A DNA stretch of 64,000 nucleotides, taken from NCBI GenBank assembly GCA_027574665.1, contig CM050666.1:3162001-3226000 (forward strand), read 5' to 3'. A program made the translations under genes and the position numbers. This DNA is from Rhynochetos jubatus (Eukaryota; Chordata; Aves; Eurypygiformes; Rhynochetidae). The number at the start of each line of letters is the position of its first letter. Position 1 is the stretch's first letter. The notes below the pieces were generated by a model. The model saw only the letters and a list, made by a program, of their open reading frames with translations. It had not been told where the DNA came from and ran no database searches. Below are positions 32,201 to 44,200 of this stretch, piece by piece.

Positions 32201-35200
32201 CCAAGTGCAGTAGTGGTCGATTTCTGGAAGCCAAGATTAGTATTAATAAAGCAGGAATGAGGTACAGTATTAACCTTTTCCATCAATCTCTATTTATTGA
32301 GTCGTTAATTAGAGACGTCTAATTTCCCAGGCCAGTTCTGCCTAGGCGTGGGGGCTGGGGAGGAAGCAGGAATCCGTCTTACTGCTTAAATGGTGATGAA
32401 TTTTTCCAGGACAGGGTTTGACGGTGGGGAAGGAGCCCCTTCCCAAACTGAGCTCCAGCAGCAGGGAAAGCCTTGGAGCAACTTATAAACCAAAAGCATG
32501 TTATATTTATCAAATAGAGCGGCAGCCCCATATTAAACCCCTGCTTTATTTTGTTAACAAGGCTGTATTGGATTTTTCTGGGCTGCGACACCTTACCCTT
32601 GGCAGTGGTATTTTATTAGCAGCCAAGGCATCAGTTTTGAACTCAAAGTGGGATTAATTTAATATTAAGTAAGAGCTGAGCGGGGCCGCTGTGGATTGAG
32701 GAGTTGATGGCGTGTGACTAGTGAGCTATGCGTGGGGGTTATTAGCTCTCCTGCGGGGCAAAAAATGATCCAGAGCGGAATATTTATGAGTCGTCCTGGC
32801 CCTGGGATGGCTGCGAGGGGCTTGGGGACGGTGCGGGGTCAGGCAGGGCGATGAGCAGCGCAGGAATAAAGCGGTGAGCATCCCCACTCGGGGCAAGCGC
32901 ACGCTGTGCTGGCCATGGTGTACGGCTTGGCAGAGCCGGTCCCTCCCGGTGTCCCTGTGCCCCTCCGGTGCGTGACGGGGCCGAAGGGATGCCATGATTT
33001 GTTTTGCCCCATGGCGAGGGTGCTGGGATGCTAAGGTGACTGCAGGTATGGGGGTTTCCCTCGCTGCAAAGGAAGCTGGGATCCCACTCGGGTTTTGTGC
33101 ACGTCTCCGTTGGGTCAGCTGGAGGCTGCCTTTGAGGAAGGGAAGCAGCATCCCCTAAGGAGAAGTCGGGGCTCTGGGCGGGAGCTGCTGACCCCAGCTC
33201 CCAAGGCCAGCAAAATATTTCAAATATATTCAATCAAAGCAAAACTTGCTATTATTTCTTGGAATGGGGGTGTGGGGGAAACCAGCTTTTCTGGTGACGT
33301 TTTGCCATCTCTCGAGCTATGAGCTGCATCCCGACAGTGGGTGCTCCTCTCCACCTCCTCCCAGGAGTTTGTTTTCTTGTTGATTTTAATGGAGTGGTTC
33401 AGAAAAAGCTTCTTCCCTAATTAAGTACGGTGGAGAGAGGGGGGCTGGGCTAAGCGGGGAGGCAGCAGCAGCTCTGAGGAAATTAATAAAGCCGAATTTG
33501 GCCAAGGGGAGCATTTTCGTGCCGGTGGCCAAGGCTCGTGGCAGCTGGGAGAGGAGACCCATGGGGGTGGTGGGCGACTGTAGCAGAGGCTCGTTTCAAT
33601 CTACAATTAATACTCCCTATCTAAACAAAAGGGATAGGCTTTTATGAGCGGACAGCAGCCTTGCAGCGCCGATGAGGCAGGCAGAGCTTGGGGAAAACCA
33701 GGCAAAGGGGAGTTTGCTCCTGTGCACGCTCTTCCCTTGCTTTTTCCAGGTGGGAATCGGCTCCGGCAGAGCGGCAACACCCAGGGGAGCCCCGGGAGGG
33801 AGTGAAATCCAAAAGCATTTAACACGCTCTGCAGAAAAAAGAGCTTGGGGATTTTTCTTTCTGTTATATTTTCCCTTTCAAGTGCGTTCTGGGTTTAAGC
33901 ACATCTCCTCCAGCGGAGTGCCCGCTACCTGCAGCCTGCCTGCGAGCAACCCTGTGTCGGATATATGTTTCCCCAGCTTATCCGGGGTATTTTTAGCCCT
34001 GACGCACCCACCGGCCCCGTAATGGGTTATTTTTGCTCTCGAGTGCATCAGGCGTACTACGACGCAGCCCGGCGTCGAAGGGGATGTGGCAGCCTCGGGT
34101 CACCCAGGGCGGGGGAGGCAGCCTTGGCTCTCCTTCATTAACTGCTGCTAATTACTGCTGGGAGTGGGAGCAGGGGGATGCTACTGGGCCCACAGCATCC
34201 GGGCAGTTCTGAGTTATGTAAATCTATGCGTGCAGAGCAACCAGTGGGGGAGCACCTTGATTTGCATATATGCATGCTGATTTGCAAATCTCCGGGTGCG
34301 GGTTAATTAACCGGCGGGGTCGATTGCGTGCGGGAGGATTGAATCTGTGGCCTTGTGTCCTCCCCGACCTGTGCCAGTGGGTGGCCATGGCCGCACCTTT
34401 CCCACCCCGGGCTGTGTGGGAGGCTGGGTGCCACCAGCTGGGGTGGCCTCCGGGACTGGTGGCCACCAGTGTCCTTGGGGACGTGACACTGGGTCGAGCA
34501 CCCAGCTTTGCTGGCACGCGGGTGCAGGTTCCTGCAGGCAGGGTGGCCTTGCTGGAGGTGATGTCCCTGGGCAAGGCTCTGTTTCAGGGGGGTGACAGCT
34601 CCAACTTGCCACCTGCTGTGTCCCCACTTGGGCTGGGTGGTTTTGGTGAGGAGGGGCCTTGTGTGTGCCCGCGGTGTCTTTGGAAAAGCATCCTGGCAGC
34701 TCCATCCAGGTAGAGTCCAGGCTTTCCCACAGCAGGACATTTTCCTTAATGCTCTTCCTTGTATTTTAATAAATTGAAGTTTTTGTGAGCTGCTTGCTGG
34801 GTCCAAGGGATTTTTGCGGCAGCTGGAGAAGCAACTGTAAAGCAGCTGGATAAGGCTTGCCTCATCTTTTTTATTTATTTTATTTATAAAATAAATTTAT
34901 AAATTTTATTTATTTTATTTTTATTTTCTGCTTTAGGAGGACGATTCAAGAAAACTCCTCGTCCCCCTTTTTCTCTGGAGCTTTCATTCCCAACGCTCTT
35001 TCCTGCTTCACTTTTCCTCTGGAGCTTGAAATGAAACGTTTCCCTTGAAAAGGCTGGGGAGAGAAGAGGCCAGGCAATTAATAATCAAAAAGGGATGGGG
35101 AAGGAGTCTTTTTAAAATCAAGATGCTATGGGTTTATGTTGGTTTTCTTAGCAAAGTCGATCAAAAGGAGTTGGCGAAGGGACCTTGAATCGTGTCCGTC

Positions 35201-38200
35201 GCTTTGGCGCTGTGAAGTTGCTGCTGACAGCCCTTCGCTTATCTCCACCAGTGGAGACGAGTAATTGGGAGCAGAGAGGAGCCCCGCTTAATTACAGTCC
35301 CCCTCCTTTATGCAGATGGCACAGCTAGCTGGCATGGAGGAGTTTGCGGGGGTGGGATGAGGGCATCGGCCTTGTCCCATCCCTGTGCTGCATTTTGGGG
35401 TGGTGGTAAGGAGGGTGATGGGTGGGGGGGGTCAGTAGGTGGGGAAACACATGGGCAAAGCACCTCTCGAACCCTTGCAAAGCATTTGCTTGGCTTTGCA
35501 CGTGCGTAACGTGAAGTTTCTTGCTGGTGTTTCTGGGGGGGATGCGGTGCTGGGGTGGGGACTGTGCGGCTTCTGCCCCGCCGCATGGCCATGTCTGTGT
35601 GCTCTGTCGTAGGTGGCAGCCTCTCCAAGCAGGATTGGACCATCCAGTGGCCCACGACGGAGCCGGGGAAGGAGAACAGCCCCGGGTGCCAGGCGGGGCA
35701 GTGGGGCAGGACGCACCTCTCGCAGAGCCCCAAGGTCCAACCCAAGTGCGGGCAGCATCACTGCCACGCGGGCTCACCCCACGGACCCATGTACACCCAC
35801 GTGGACCGGCTGACCGTGGAAGGTCACCCTGGGCTCTGCCCACCCGTGGAGTCGGGCCACCGCTCCCTGCCGCCCTCCCCACGCCAGAGACATGCCGCTC
35901 ACACCCCTCCACGTACCCCCAACATCGTGACCACGATGACGCCGCCGGGCACGCCGCCGGTACGACGGAGGAATAAATTGAAGCCCCCCGGGACGCCCCC
36001 GCCCTCGTCGCGAAAACTGATCCATCTCATCCCCGGCTTCACCGCCCTGCACCGGAGCAAGTCCCACGAGTTCCAGCTGGGGCATCGCGTGGACGAGGCA
36101 CACACCCCCAAGTAAGTGGGTGTCCCGGGGTGCCAGTGCACGGTGGGGTGATGAGCCCTGTCCCAGCTCCTTTGGAAAAGTGCTTTAGTGCCTAAATGTT
36201 GGGGCATGGTGTCTTTTTTTTTTAACTTTGAGATGAAAAAGTCCGATGTAGCTCTTGCAGGCAGCGGGGATGCTGCTGGGATGGTGTCTGCTTTGGTCCC
36301 CGGGCTTCATTTTGGGAGCGTGAGGTGGGTGGAGAGCACCGAGGGGCTCCGGGGCTGCCGCTCAGCAAGACCCCTGCGTGCCAGAGCGTGGGCCCAGCGG
36401 CACGGCGGGGTCGGAGGGTGGGATTTTGCTGCTGCAGCGAGGGATACACAACCTGGCCGTAAGATCTGTGCAGGGGTGTGAGTGCATCCAAGAGCGAGAC
36501 GGGGAGAATCCTCTTTCAGCTGAAATCGGGATGTTTTATATATTTTGGAGACCTCCCCAGTGTCTTTTGCCATCCCAGCTGAGGTTTGCAGGAGCAATTC
36601 AGTCCCCGGCCACAGGCTCCTTCCCACCGCTCTTGCTCTGTGGCTCTGGTGCCGGCAGAGGCTGCTGCTGTGCAGGGAAAGGGCTCCCCGGCACAACACG
36701 CTCCCGCTCCATCTCCATCCGACCCTTTTGGTGGCCGTGCTGGGGAAACCCTTCTCCTTCCTCGGCGTGGGGTGGCAGAGGGGTCCGGTGGTCTCCTCTC
36801 CCCGAGGATGCGTCGGGATGGAGCACGGCTGGTCTCTGTTAGTCTCCTGAAACAGGAGCCCAGGACAAACTGCACTGCTTGCCCTCAAATTTGGGGTTCT
36901 TAGAGAATAAGGTCATGCCAGAAGCTCGGGCAGAGCCCCCTGAGGGATGTGGTGGGAGCAGGGGAAAGCCTGGGGTACCCTGGCATGGGGCACAGACCCT
37001 CCTGCCGGGCCCCAGAGGCAGCTGTGATGCTCGGGCAGCTCCGGCTGGGGCACGTGAAGGGGTAAAATCCCGGGGGGTGCTCCCGACTGCTGGAGCCTCA
37101 TCTCCCCCAGTTCAGGCAGGGGCAGACCAGAGGGGCTTTGGGGCGGCAGGTGTATCTGGTGGTCACAGCATTGCGGTGTCACTTGTTTCCCCGTCGGGCT
37201 GCAGTCGTTACATGACCTGAAGGCGGGGGTCGGGAGCTTTTGGTTCCTAAAGGCTTTTTGCTTTTGGGAATTAACTTATTTTAGCTTCCTGATGCCTCCT
37301 GTGAGTCCACCCTCCCCCTGGAAAATCGTTTTGACTTTGGACCGTCCCCAGCGAGCATCACCGCGTTTGCAGGAGCAAAGCCTTAGCGAGCAGCCTGTCT
37401 CCTCTCATGCTTTTATTTGCCTTTCAGCATCCCATCCACGCTCTACCCTTCGCTAACGCAGCGGGTCTCGCCGAGGGCAATGTGTACCTTTGGTTCCCCA
37501 AGCCTTTTGAACCCCGCCGTGGTCACTGCACACCCCGGGTCAACCTGACATGGGTCTGGGGCGAGGTTTGGAGTTGGGTGTCTGGACCTTATTCCAGCAA
37601 GCCCTTTGGCCAGGGATTCTCCGAGCTGGCCAGGGTTGGGCTGCCTCGACATTCCTGCAAGGGGAAAGAGCAGGGTGTGGAGAAGAAAGTGGTAAACAGG
37701 ATTTGCATGAACATAGTGACATCCCCTCTTCTCCATCCATCGGAATCTGCTTTCCTTCAGCCCCTGTCCGGCTGCATCCCGTTTGCCCGGTGTCTCTGGT
37801 GTTCCCCATCCGGGGCTGCTGGGCCACCTTAGGTGCTGCAACTGAAATTGATGGTTCATGAATGAATAGGGGAAAGATGGAGCCAACACTACCAGGGCTC
37901 CGTTGTGCTAGCGTCCTGCCGGGAGCGTGTTGTGTTGATGCAGAAGGACCCACGCTCCCGAAAGCCGCTCGGAGAACTGGGGAGGTTAATTTTCTGTAAT
38001 GGCACTTAATGATTTTTCAGGAGGCAACCACTAAATCCTGCTTGCTAATCCCATTAGTGTTTCGGGTTAGTAATTAGTGCATTAAAGGGGCATCTTCTTC
38101 CTTTTCCCCCCATTTTCCCTAGCAGAGGTGTGCTGAAGTTTTAGCTGTTGATTAGCCTGAATGCGATGGCTAACCCTTTGCCTGGCACAGAGAAAAAGTG

Positions 38201-41200
38201 ATTTTTTGGGACTGCCATCAGCTAATTCTCTTCTTATGGCAGTGTCCATGCAATGCCCACGTACTGTAGGGTAGGTTTTTTTAGTGTCACAACTTCTGTG
38301 GTGTCTGAGTCCTCTGTGCTCTCTGCAGGAGGGAGGTTTCGCCCTGACGTTGAACATGAAGTGGAACTCATCCCTGAACAATTATTTCAAGACTTCTCTG
38401 ATGAATCCTTTCTGGTTTTAGCTCTGCCAGTGGGCTCTTGGTTTGCTTCGGCTTTTGGCTTTCAGTTCCCTGTATCATGTCCCAGTGCTAGACTTGGAGA
38501 GCTGATAGTCTGGGGACACTGCTGGGGACCCCAAGTGCTGGGTGGGATTCCCTGGGGCTATTTTGGGTCTAGATTTCCCCCCATACTGCCTCTTTGCAGA
38601 CCACTTTCTGGTGGGAGCCATCTGAAACCGTCCCAAGAGAGAGACTGGTGTCCCTCGGGCTGATTTATCTCCCCACCTGGTGTGCCCCATCTCAGGATGG
38701 GGTTAACTGGGCTCTGGGGAGGCAGGGATGCCCTTGGAAATAGCAAAAAGCCCTCTCCCCATGAACCGTGGGTCAGTATTGACGGAGTGAAGCTGTCAGG
38801 GTGCTGTGGGGCTACCCCCACAGATTTTTCCGTCTCTGTGCAGGCACAAAAGTAAACCACCACCATGTGTCTGGGAGAGCAGGTCCTCTCTGGAGCAAGG
38901 CCGCCAAGTACCGCTTGACTCTTGATGACCACTCATAGCTTTGCTTGTGTTGTGTGTTTCAGAGCTTATTTCTAGGGTTTAATCCACCGCTTTTTCTATG
39001 CTGAAATCTTCTGAAGCAGGGGTTAATTTTTTTGAGCTTACAACCTCCGATTTTCCTGCACAGAGCCTCCAGCTGTTGACCGTAACTCTGGGGTATGGAA
39101 CATTACTCCTAAAAAGATCCCCTGGCTTCCATAAATCCACAATCCATAAACATCTCATGAATGGTCTTGAAACGGAAACAAAACATTTAGAGTGGTTGAT
39201 AACATAATGCCCGTTTAATACCTCGTGAATTCCACGGGCCATTTAGACCTTTCATGGATAGTTAATGATTATTCATCAGCAAGAAGTCAGAAAAAACACC
39301 CAAACTCTGATTGGAAGGTCTTAAAAATACATTAGTTGGGGAACAAAAGTCAAGCTAGTTAAAAGCGAGCTCAAGAGCGTGTGTTAACCCTTGGAAGGGT
39401 GTGTACAAAATAGCACGCTGGAGGCAAGGTCTGCCCTGAGGTGTCCTGCCCCAAAGCAGTGCTTGGGTGGTCTTCATCCCTACTGCCGTGCGAAAGGGAG
39501 GTGTGCCCAAAACTTCATCTGCTTCCCAGTCGTGGTTCCTTGGGCCACGCTGGTGTCTGGCCAAATTCATGAACTTCATGGCTTTCAAAGAATAACCTCT
39601 GGCAAGCAGCTGGGGCGGGAGGATCGGAGCGTATCGACAGAATTAAAGCAGCATGACCTGACAGAGCTGAGCCCCGGAGGAAATGCTGAACTCTCCTGAG
39701 GGCTAATGTGAAGCAGCTGCTGGAGAGGACACACAGTTTTTGTGGTGTACCTAGGTCAGGTTTGGGCTGGAAGGAGGCTCCTCCAGCTCCAGGCAGCTTC
39801 ATTTTGATTAATTTTTCAATGAAATCTCCTTATCCTGTATTGTTGCAGGTGCATTCAAGGTGCAGATGCAGGTAGGATTAGATCTTCTGGTGGAAAAGTC
39901 TGTTGATCCAAAGCCTTATGAGGGTTGGCTTCCTTGCCTTTAGCCTCACTGACGTTGAGGTTGTTCTTTGGTGCTGGTTTTTGACATCAGGATGAGGATA
40001 TCCTGGGTGGGTGAGGTCAGATGTGAAGTTCACATCTGATCTGGTGATAGAGCACGTATCCATTTTCTCCTTTTCCCTTGTACTCTGAACCGACTCTAAC
40101 TTGATGTTTTCTGTGTTGTGGGTGTTTTTCTTCATCCCACGTAACAGAGAAACCCCTGAGAACCCTTGGCCAAGTCTAGTGTAGGATCCTACTTGGGGCA
40201 TCTTGGCAGAGTGGTGGAAGATTGGGTCAGACTTGCAGAAACCTGGGACTGGAGGCCTTCTCTACCCTCCCCACCACACTGAGCAGTGTGCAGTTAGGCT
40301 GTCCCTCAGAGTTAATCATCTAAGCTGGTCTTAAATGTTACTGAGTGGTAGGTCATTTATTCTGCTGCTCTGCAACCTTTATAATAATGATGTTTTCCCT
40401 TGTATCAATTCCAATCAACGCTTCTATCAGGTAGATCAATTCTTTGAAATTCTGCATGGGCTGGATTGGAAAGAGCGGCATCGAGTTAGCTCTTGTGCCT
40501 GGTGTCTCCCTGACATTTCCCAGGCTTGGAAAGGCAGGTGGGCTCTTGGCACTGGGCATGAGCAAGTGATTAATGTTTGCAGAGCAGGTGGATGCAGTGG
40601 GATGCTACCAACATGTGCAAATAATCCATATGCAGCATCTTCAGCGTGTTGTTCATCTGCATGGTGTCCGAAAAGGTAGATACCTGACTGCTACTGCTGC
40701 AAGGGGAGAGCTTTGGGGCGAGGGGAATTTGGAGAGCGAAGCAAGTAGCATCTCTCTCTCTGTTTCCAAATAACATTTCTGATTAATCTGGGTGCTTTTG
40801 GTGGTGAGTCAGGGCTGTGGAGTTTTGCACAGGTCCTGGATTGTCTCCAGCTCTCTCAAGGTATGGTCTGCACACCGTGCCTTGACAGTGCTGGGTAGCC
40901 TCCGTAACAAACTGGCTCTCTGCTGCAATTATCCCACTGCTCTGGGCTGCAGTTCTCCTTAGGTATGTCATTAATGTTAATTACTGCTGTGGTATTCCAT
41001 CAAGGGGAGCAGAAGCTTTAACATGCTTGGAGGAGAAACTTTTCACCGTGTCCTTTAATGAGAAGTTGAGCCTCCTTTCACCACTTTAAAGCGGAGACTG
41101 TGATTATGAATTTAGATAAGGATTAACATCTTTGGGGGGGGGGGCGGGGGGTGAGAGGCAGCAGAGCTCTCCTGCTGCCAGCACTATTGCCTGATGTGCT

Positions 41201-44200
41201 GCCTCCACGGTGTCCATGTGGGAGAGGAGGGCACGGTCAGGGCAGGTGCTGTGGGCAACATCCCAGGGTGGTGACCAGGAGATGGATAGGCTGCTCTTGG
41301 TCATGATACAGCCAGGAGGACGTGCATGAGCTCTTCTCAGCTCTTTCTCCCAGCTGTAGCTACACAGGAAAGACATGAAGCAGCTCCTCTGTCGTTGTCT
41401 TTGTGGTCCAAGAGGTTGGTGAGCGCATTTCATCACCATCCTACAAGCCCCCACTGACCTGCTGCTGTGGCCAGCCCAGTGCCCAAGTAGGTGGTGGGTT
41501 GGCCAAGTGCTCCGGTGGCTTCCTTGGTGATAATGACATGAAAACCAAGAAGGCAGTGAGAACAGGCCTCCCAAAAAGCCAGGAGACTGCTCTGTCTTCT
41601 TTTCAGTTAAGGAGCTGCCCAAGTCCACCATGCATCTGCAACCTCAGAGCCTGCAAGAAACCACAGAGAAAAAATCGCACCAAGTTTCTTCTGAGAGGAA
41701 AGGTTTGCAGAGCTGTAGTTAGTGTAATGAAACTCCACCTCAGGGCTTTCCAGCTGTGGGCAGTCCGTGCTCTTCCCTCCAGTGGTGTAACTTTTTGAGA
41801 ATTGCCACCCAAAACAGGTCCGAGTGCGTGCACAGGTGCCTGGGCCACGCCGTGTGTTACTGCAAGTGGTGTAGGCAAATGCTTGAGTTGATCACATCCC
41901 TTTTCTTAGTTGGGTTTTGCAAGCACGGACAGGATGATGGCTGGGAAATGGGCTCTCATACTAATGGGGAGCTCTGTGGTCTTCAGCCCACTCATTCTCA
42001 TTCCTCTGCCACGGGGACAGGCTGAAAGAGTGGGGGGTGTTCAGCCTGGAGAAGGGAAGGCTCCGTGGAGACCTTATTGTGGCATTTCAGTACTTAAAGG
42101 TGGCTTATAAGAAAGATGGGGACAGACTTTTTAGTAAGGCCTGTAGTGAAAGGACAAGGGGTGATGGATTTAAATTAGAAGAGGGTAGATTCAGGCTAGA
42201 TATAGGGAAGAAATTTTATACGATGAGAGTGGGGAGGCACTGGCACAGGCTTTCCGGAGAGGTGGTTGATGTTCCATCCCTGCAAACATTCAAGGCGAGT
42301 TGGACGGGTCTCTGAGCAACCTGATGTAGTGGAATGTGTCCCTGCCCATGGCAGAGGGGCTGGACTAGAAGGGCTTTAACTGCCCCTTCCAACTCAAACC
42401 ATTCTATGACTTAGTGGGGGGAAAAAATGCCCGGAGCTGGCCTACCTGGCTGGCGTTGTGTTGTCTAGGGCTGGGAAAGCCCACTCATCTGGGGGAAAAC
42501 TAGGGACACGCCGGGGCTGTACCGGTGTGGAAATGGCTCCGGCAGAAGGAGACAACCTCACTGTTGTTGGTTGGCCACAGCCGGTGCTGCTCATCCACCT
42601 CTGCCCTTGAGTGTCCCTTGAAGAAACGTAACGGTGGAAACGAAGAAAACAGAAGGGGTTTAATGAGAAACAGGACCTGCTTCAGGATCCTGGCAATTAG
42701 CTCCTTGAGCTCCTTCCACGCAGCAGCCTGCGTCTGCTCCGAATGCCGCTCCTGCTGCCCTCCTGCAGCACTGTCTCGTCAGTGCAGGAGTCCCAGGAGA
42801 GGGGAAAAAACCTGTTTGGCTCGAGCTGCCTTCAAAGAATTTCCCAGCTTTATAATTTGCAGCTGTAATAAAAAGTTACACTTTGTGCTACGAAAAGAGA
42901 ATAATAGATCAGTAAGACTTGAACCTTAAAATTCAGCCATCCAGGGAAGCGGGGACAGGCACTTGGATAAATATTTAACTGTCGAGGCTTTGATATGAAG
43001 AACCTGCTTTTCCTCTGGCTGGAGGAGGAGGGGTTTGTTGCCTCTTACGGTAACGAGGCAGATAAGTGTAACATCTGGTGGATAATCTCTATTTTTTTAT
43101 ATATCAAGCTAGTATTGCATAGAGCTTGTTCGGGTCTGGGTGTGTAACGGAGACATTTCATCTCTTCAGACAGGTTCACATAATCCACTGGCTCTTCCTG
43201 TGTGGATGCCTTGAACCCTGAAAACGCTAGAGCAGTCGGTGCCGTCCTTGCAGCACGGCGTGGGACGTGTGGGTGCTGTCCCGTTATTCTTGGGGGTGAA
43301 AGGTGACCTGGTGCCTCCTTTTCTGGCTGTGATGGCTCCAGCCATGCTCGTTTTGGCCCAAACTCCCCAAACCTGTTGGTTTGGGGGATGCTTGTGCTTC
43401 TTGTCCAGGGAAGTCACCTGAATTTTTGTGGGGTTTTTTTGGGAACACCTGAAGGGAGGAGTTGGGTTTTGCCTGCCAGATGGCAGCAAGAGGCATTGGG
43501 CAGAACTGGCGTCTCTCCTTACATGCAAAGAGCAAAGTTGTGGGGTTTCCTCCTTTTGTTGTTATTGCATATAAGTGCTGCTTGCTCGGGCCGGTGTGCC
43601 GAGGCGAGGGGGAAGTGCTTTACCTTCTCCTCTGATTTAATACAGAATATTATGCAATTAAGCCAGTCAAAAGGCCATAAATCTTCTGGGCTTAATCCTG
43701 ACTGAGGCTGTGCACTTCAGGCCAGGCAGCAGCGATCTTTAATCCTTTGCAGAGAGCTAACCGAAATACCGATGGAGGATTTTTTTTTTCCCACTCTATT
43801 TCCCTTCCTTTAAGAGAAACACTTGTGTTGAAATTGGAGTGTGCCGGAGAGGAGCAAAGCGGTGAAGAAAACAGTCTGGTGCAGTCAGCTGCAGGGTCAA
43901 CTCACCTGTTTCAGTTAAATTTAAACCTCTTAATTTTTTCTTATTACAATAATAGTGGCAAATGACAATATATGCCTGCAGAGCAGGTAGTTATTTATCC
44001 CATTTCCACTGTTTATTGAAGAAGCGGGTGTGGAGAAGCAAACGCTGCCGGGGTGCAGGGGCCCAGTTGGTGTGTCCCCTTTGGGATGGCTGTGGATCAG
44101 CTGTAGCCCTGGGCAGAGCCATATGCCGGGAGCATTGTGGGGCTGGCAGCCCTATGGCCATTGCTTCTCCGCTCCCTGTAACGTATAGACAGCCCTATGG

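Noticed and set aside
35325-35912. 195-codon minus frame antisense to KSR2 exon 4
   Set aside because: Antisense shadow of a conserved, proline-rich coding exon.
42037-42315. 92-codon plus frame
   Set aside because: Lies wholly inside the CR1 3' fragment and is not a host gene.
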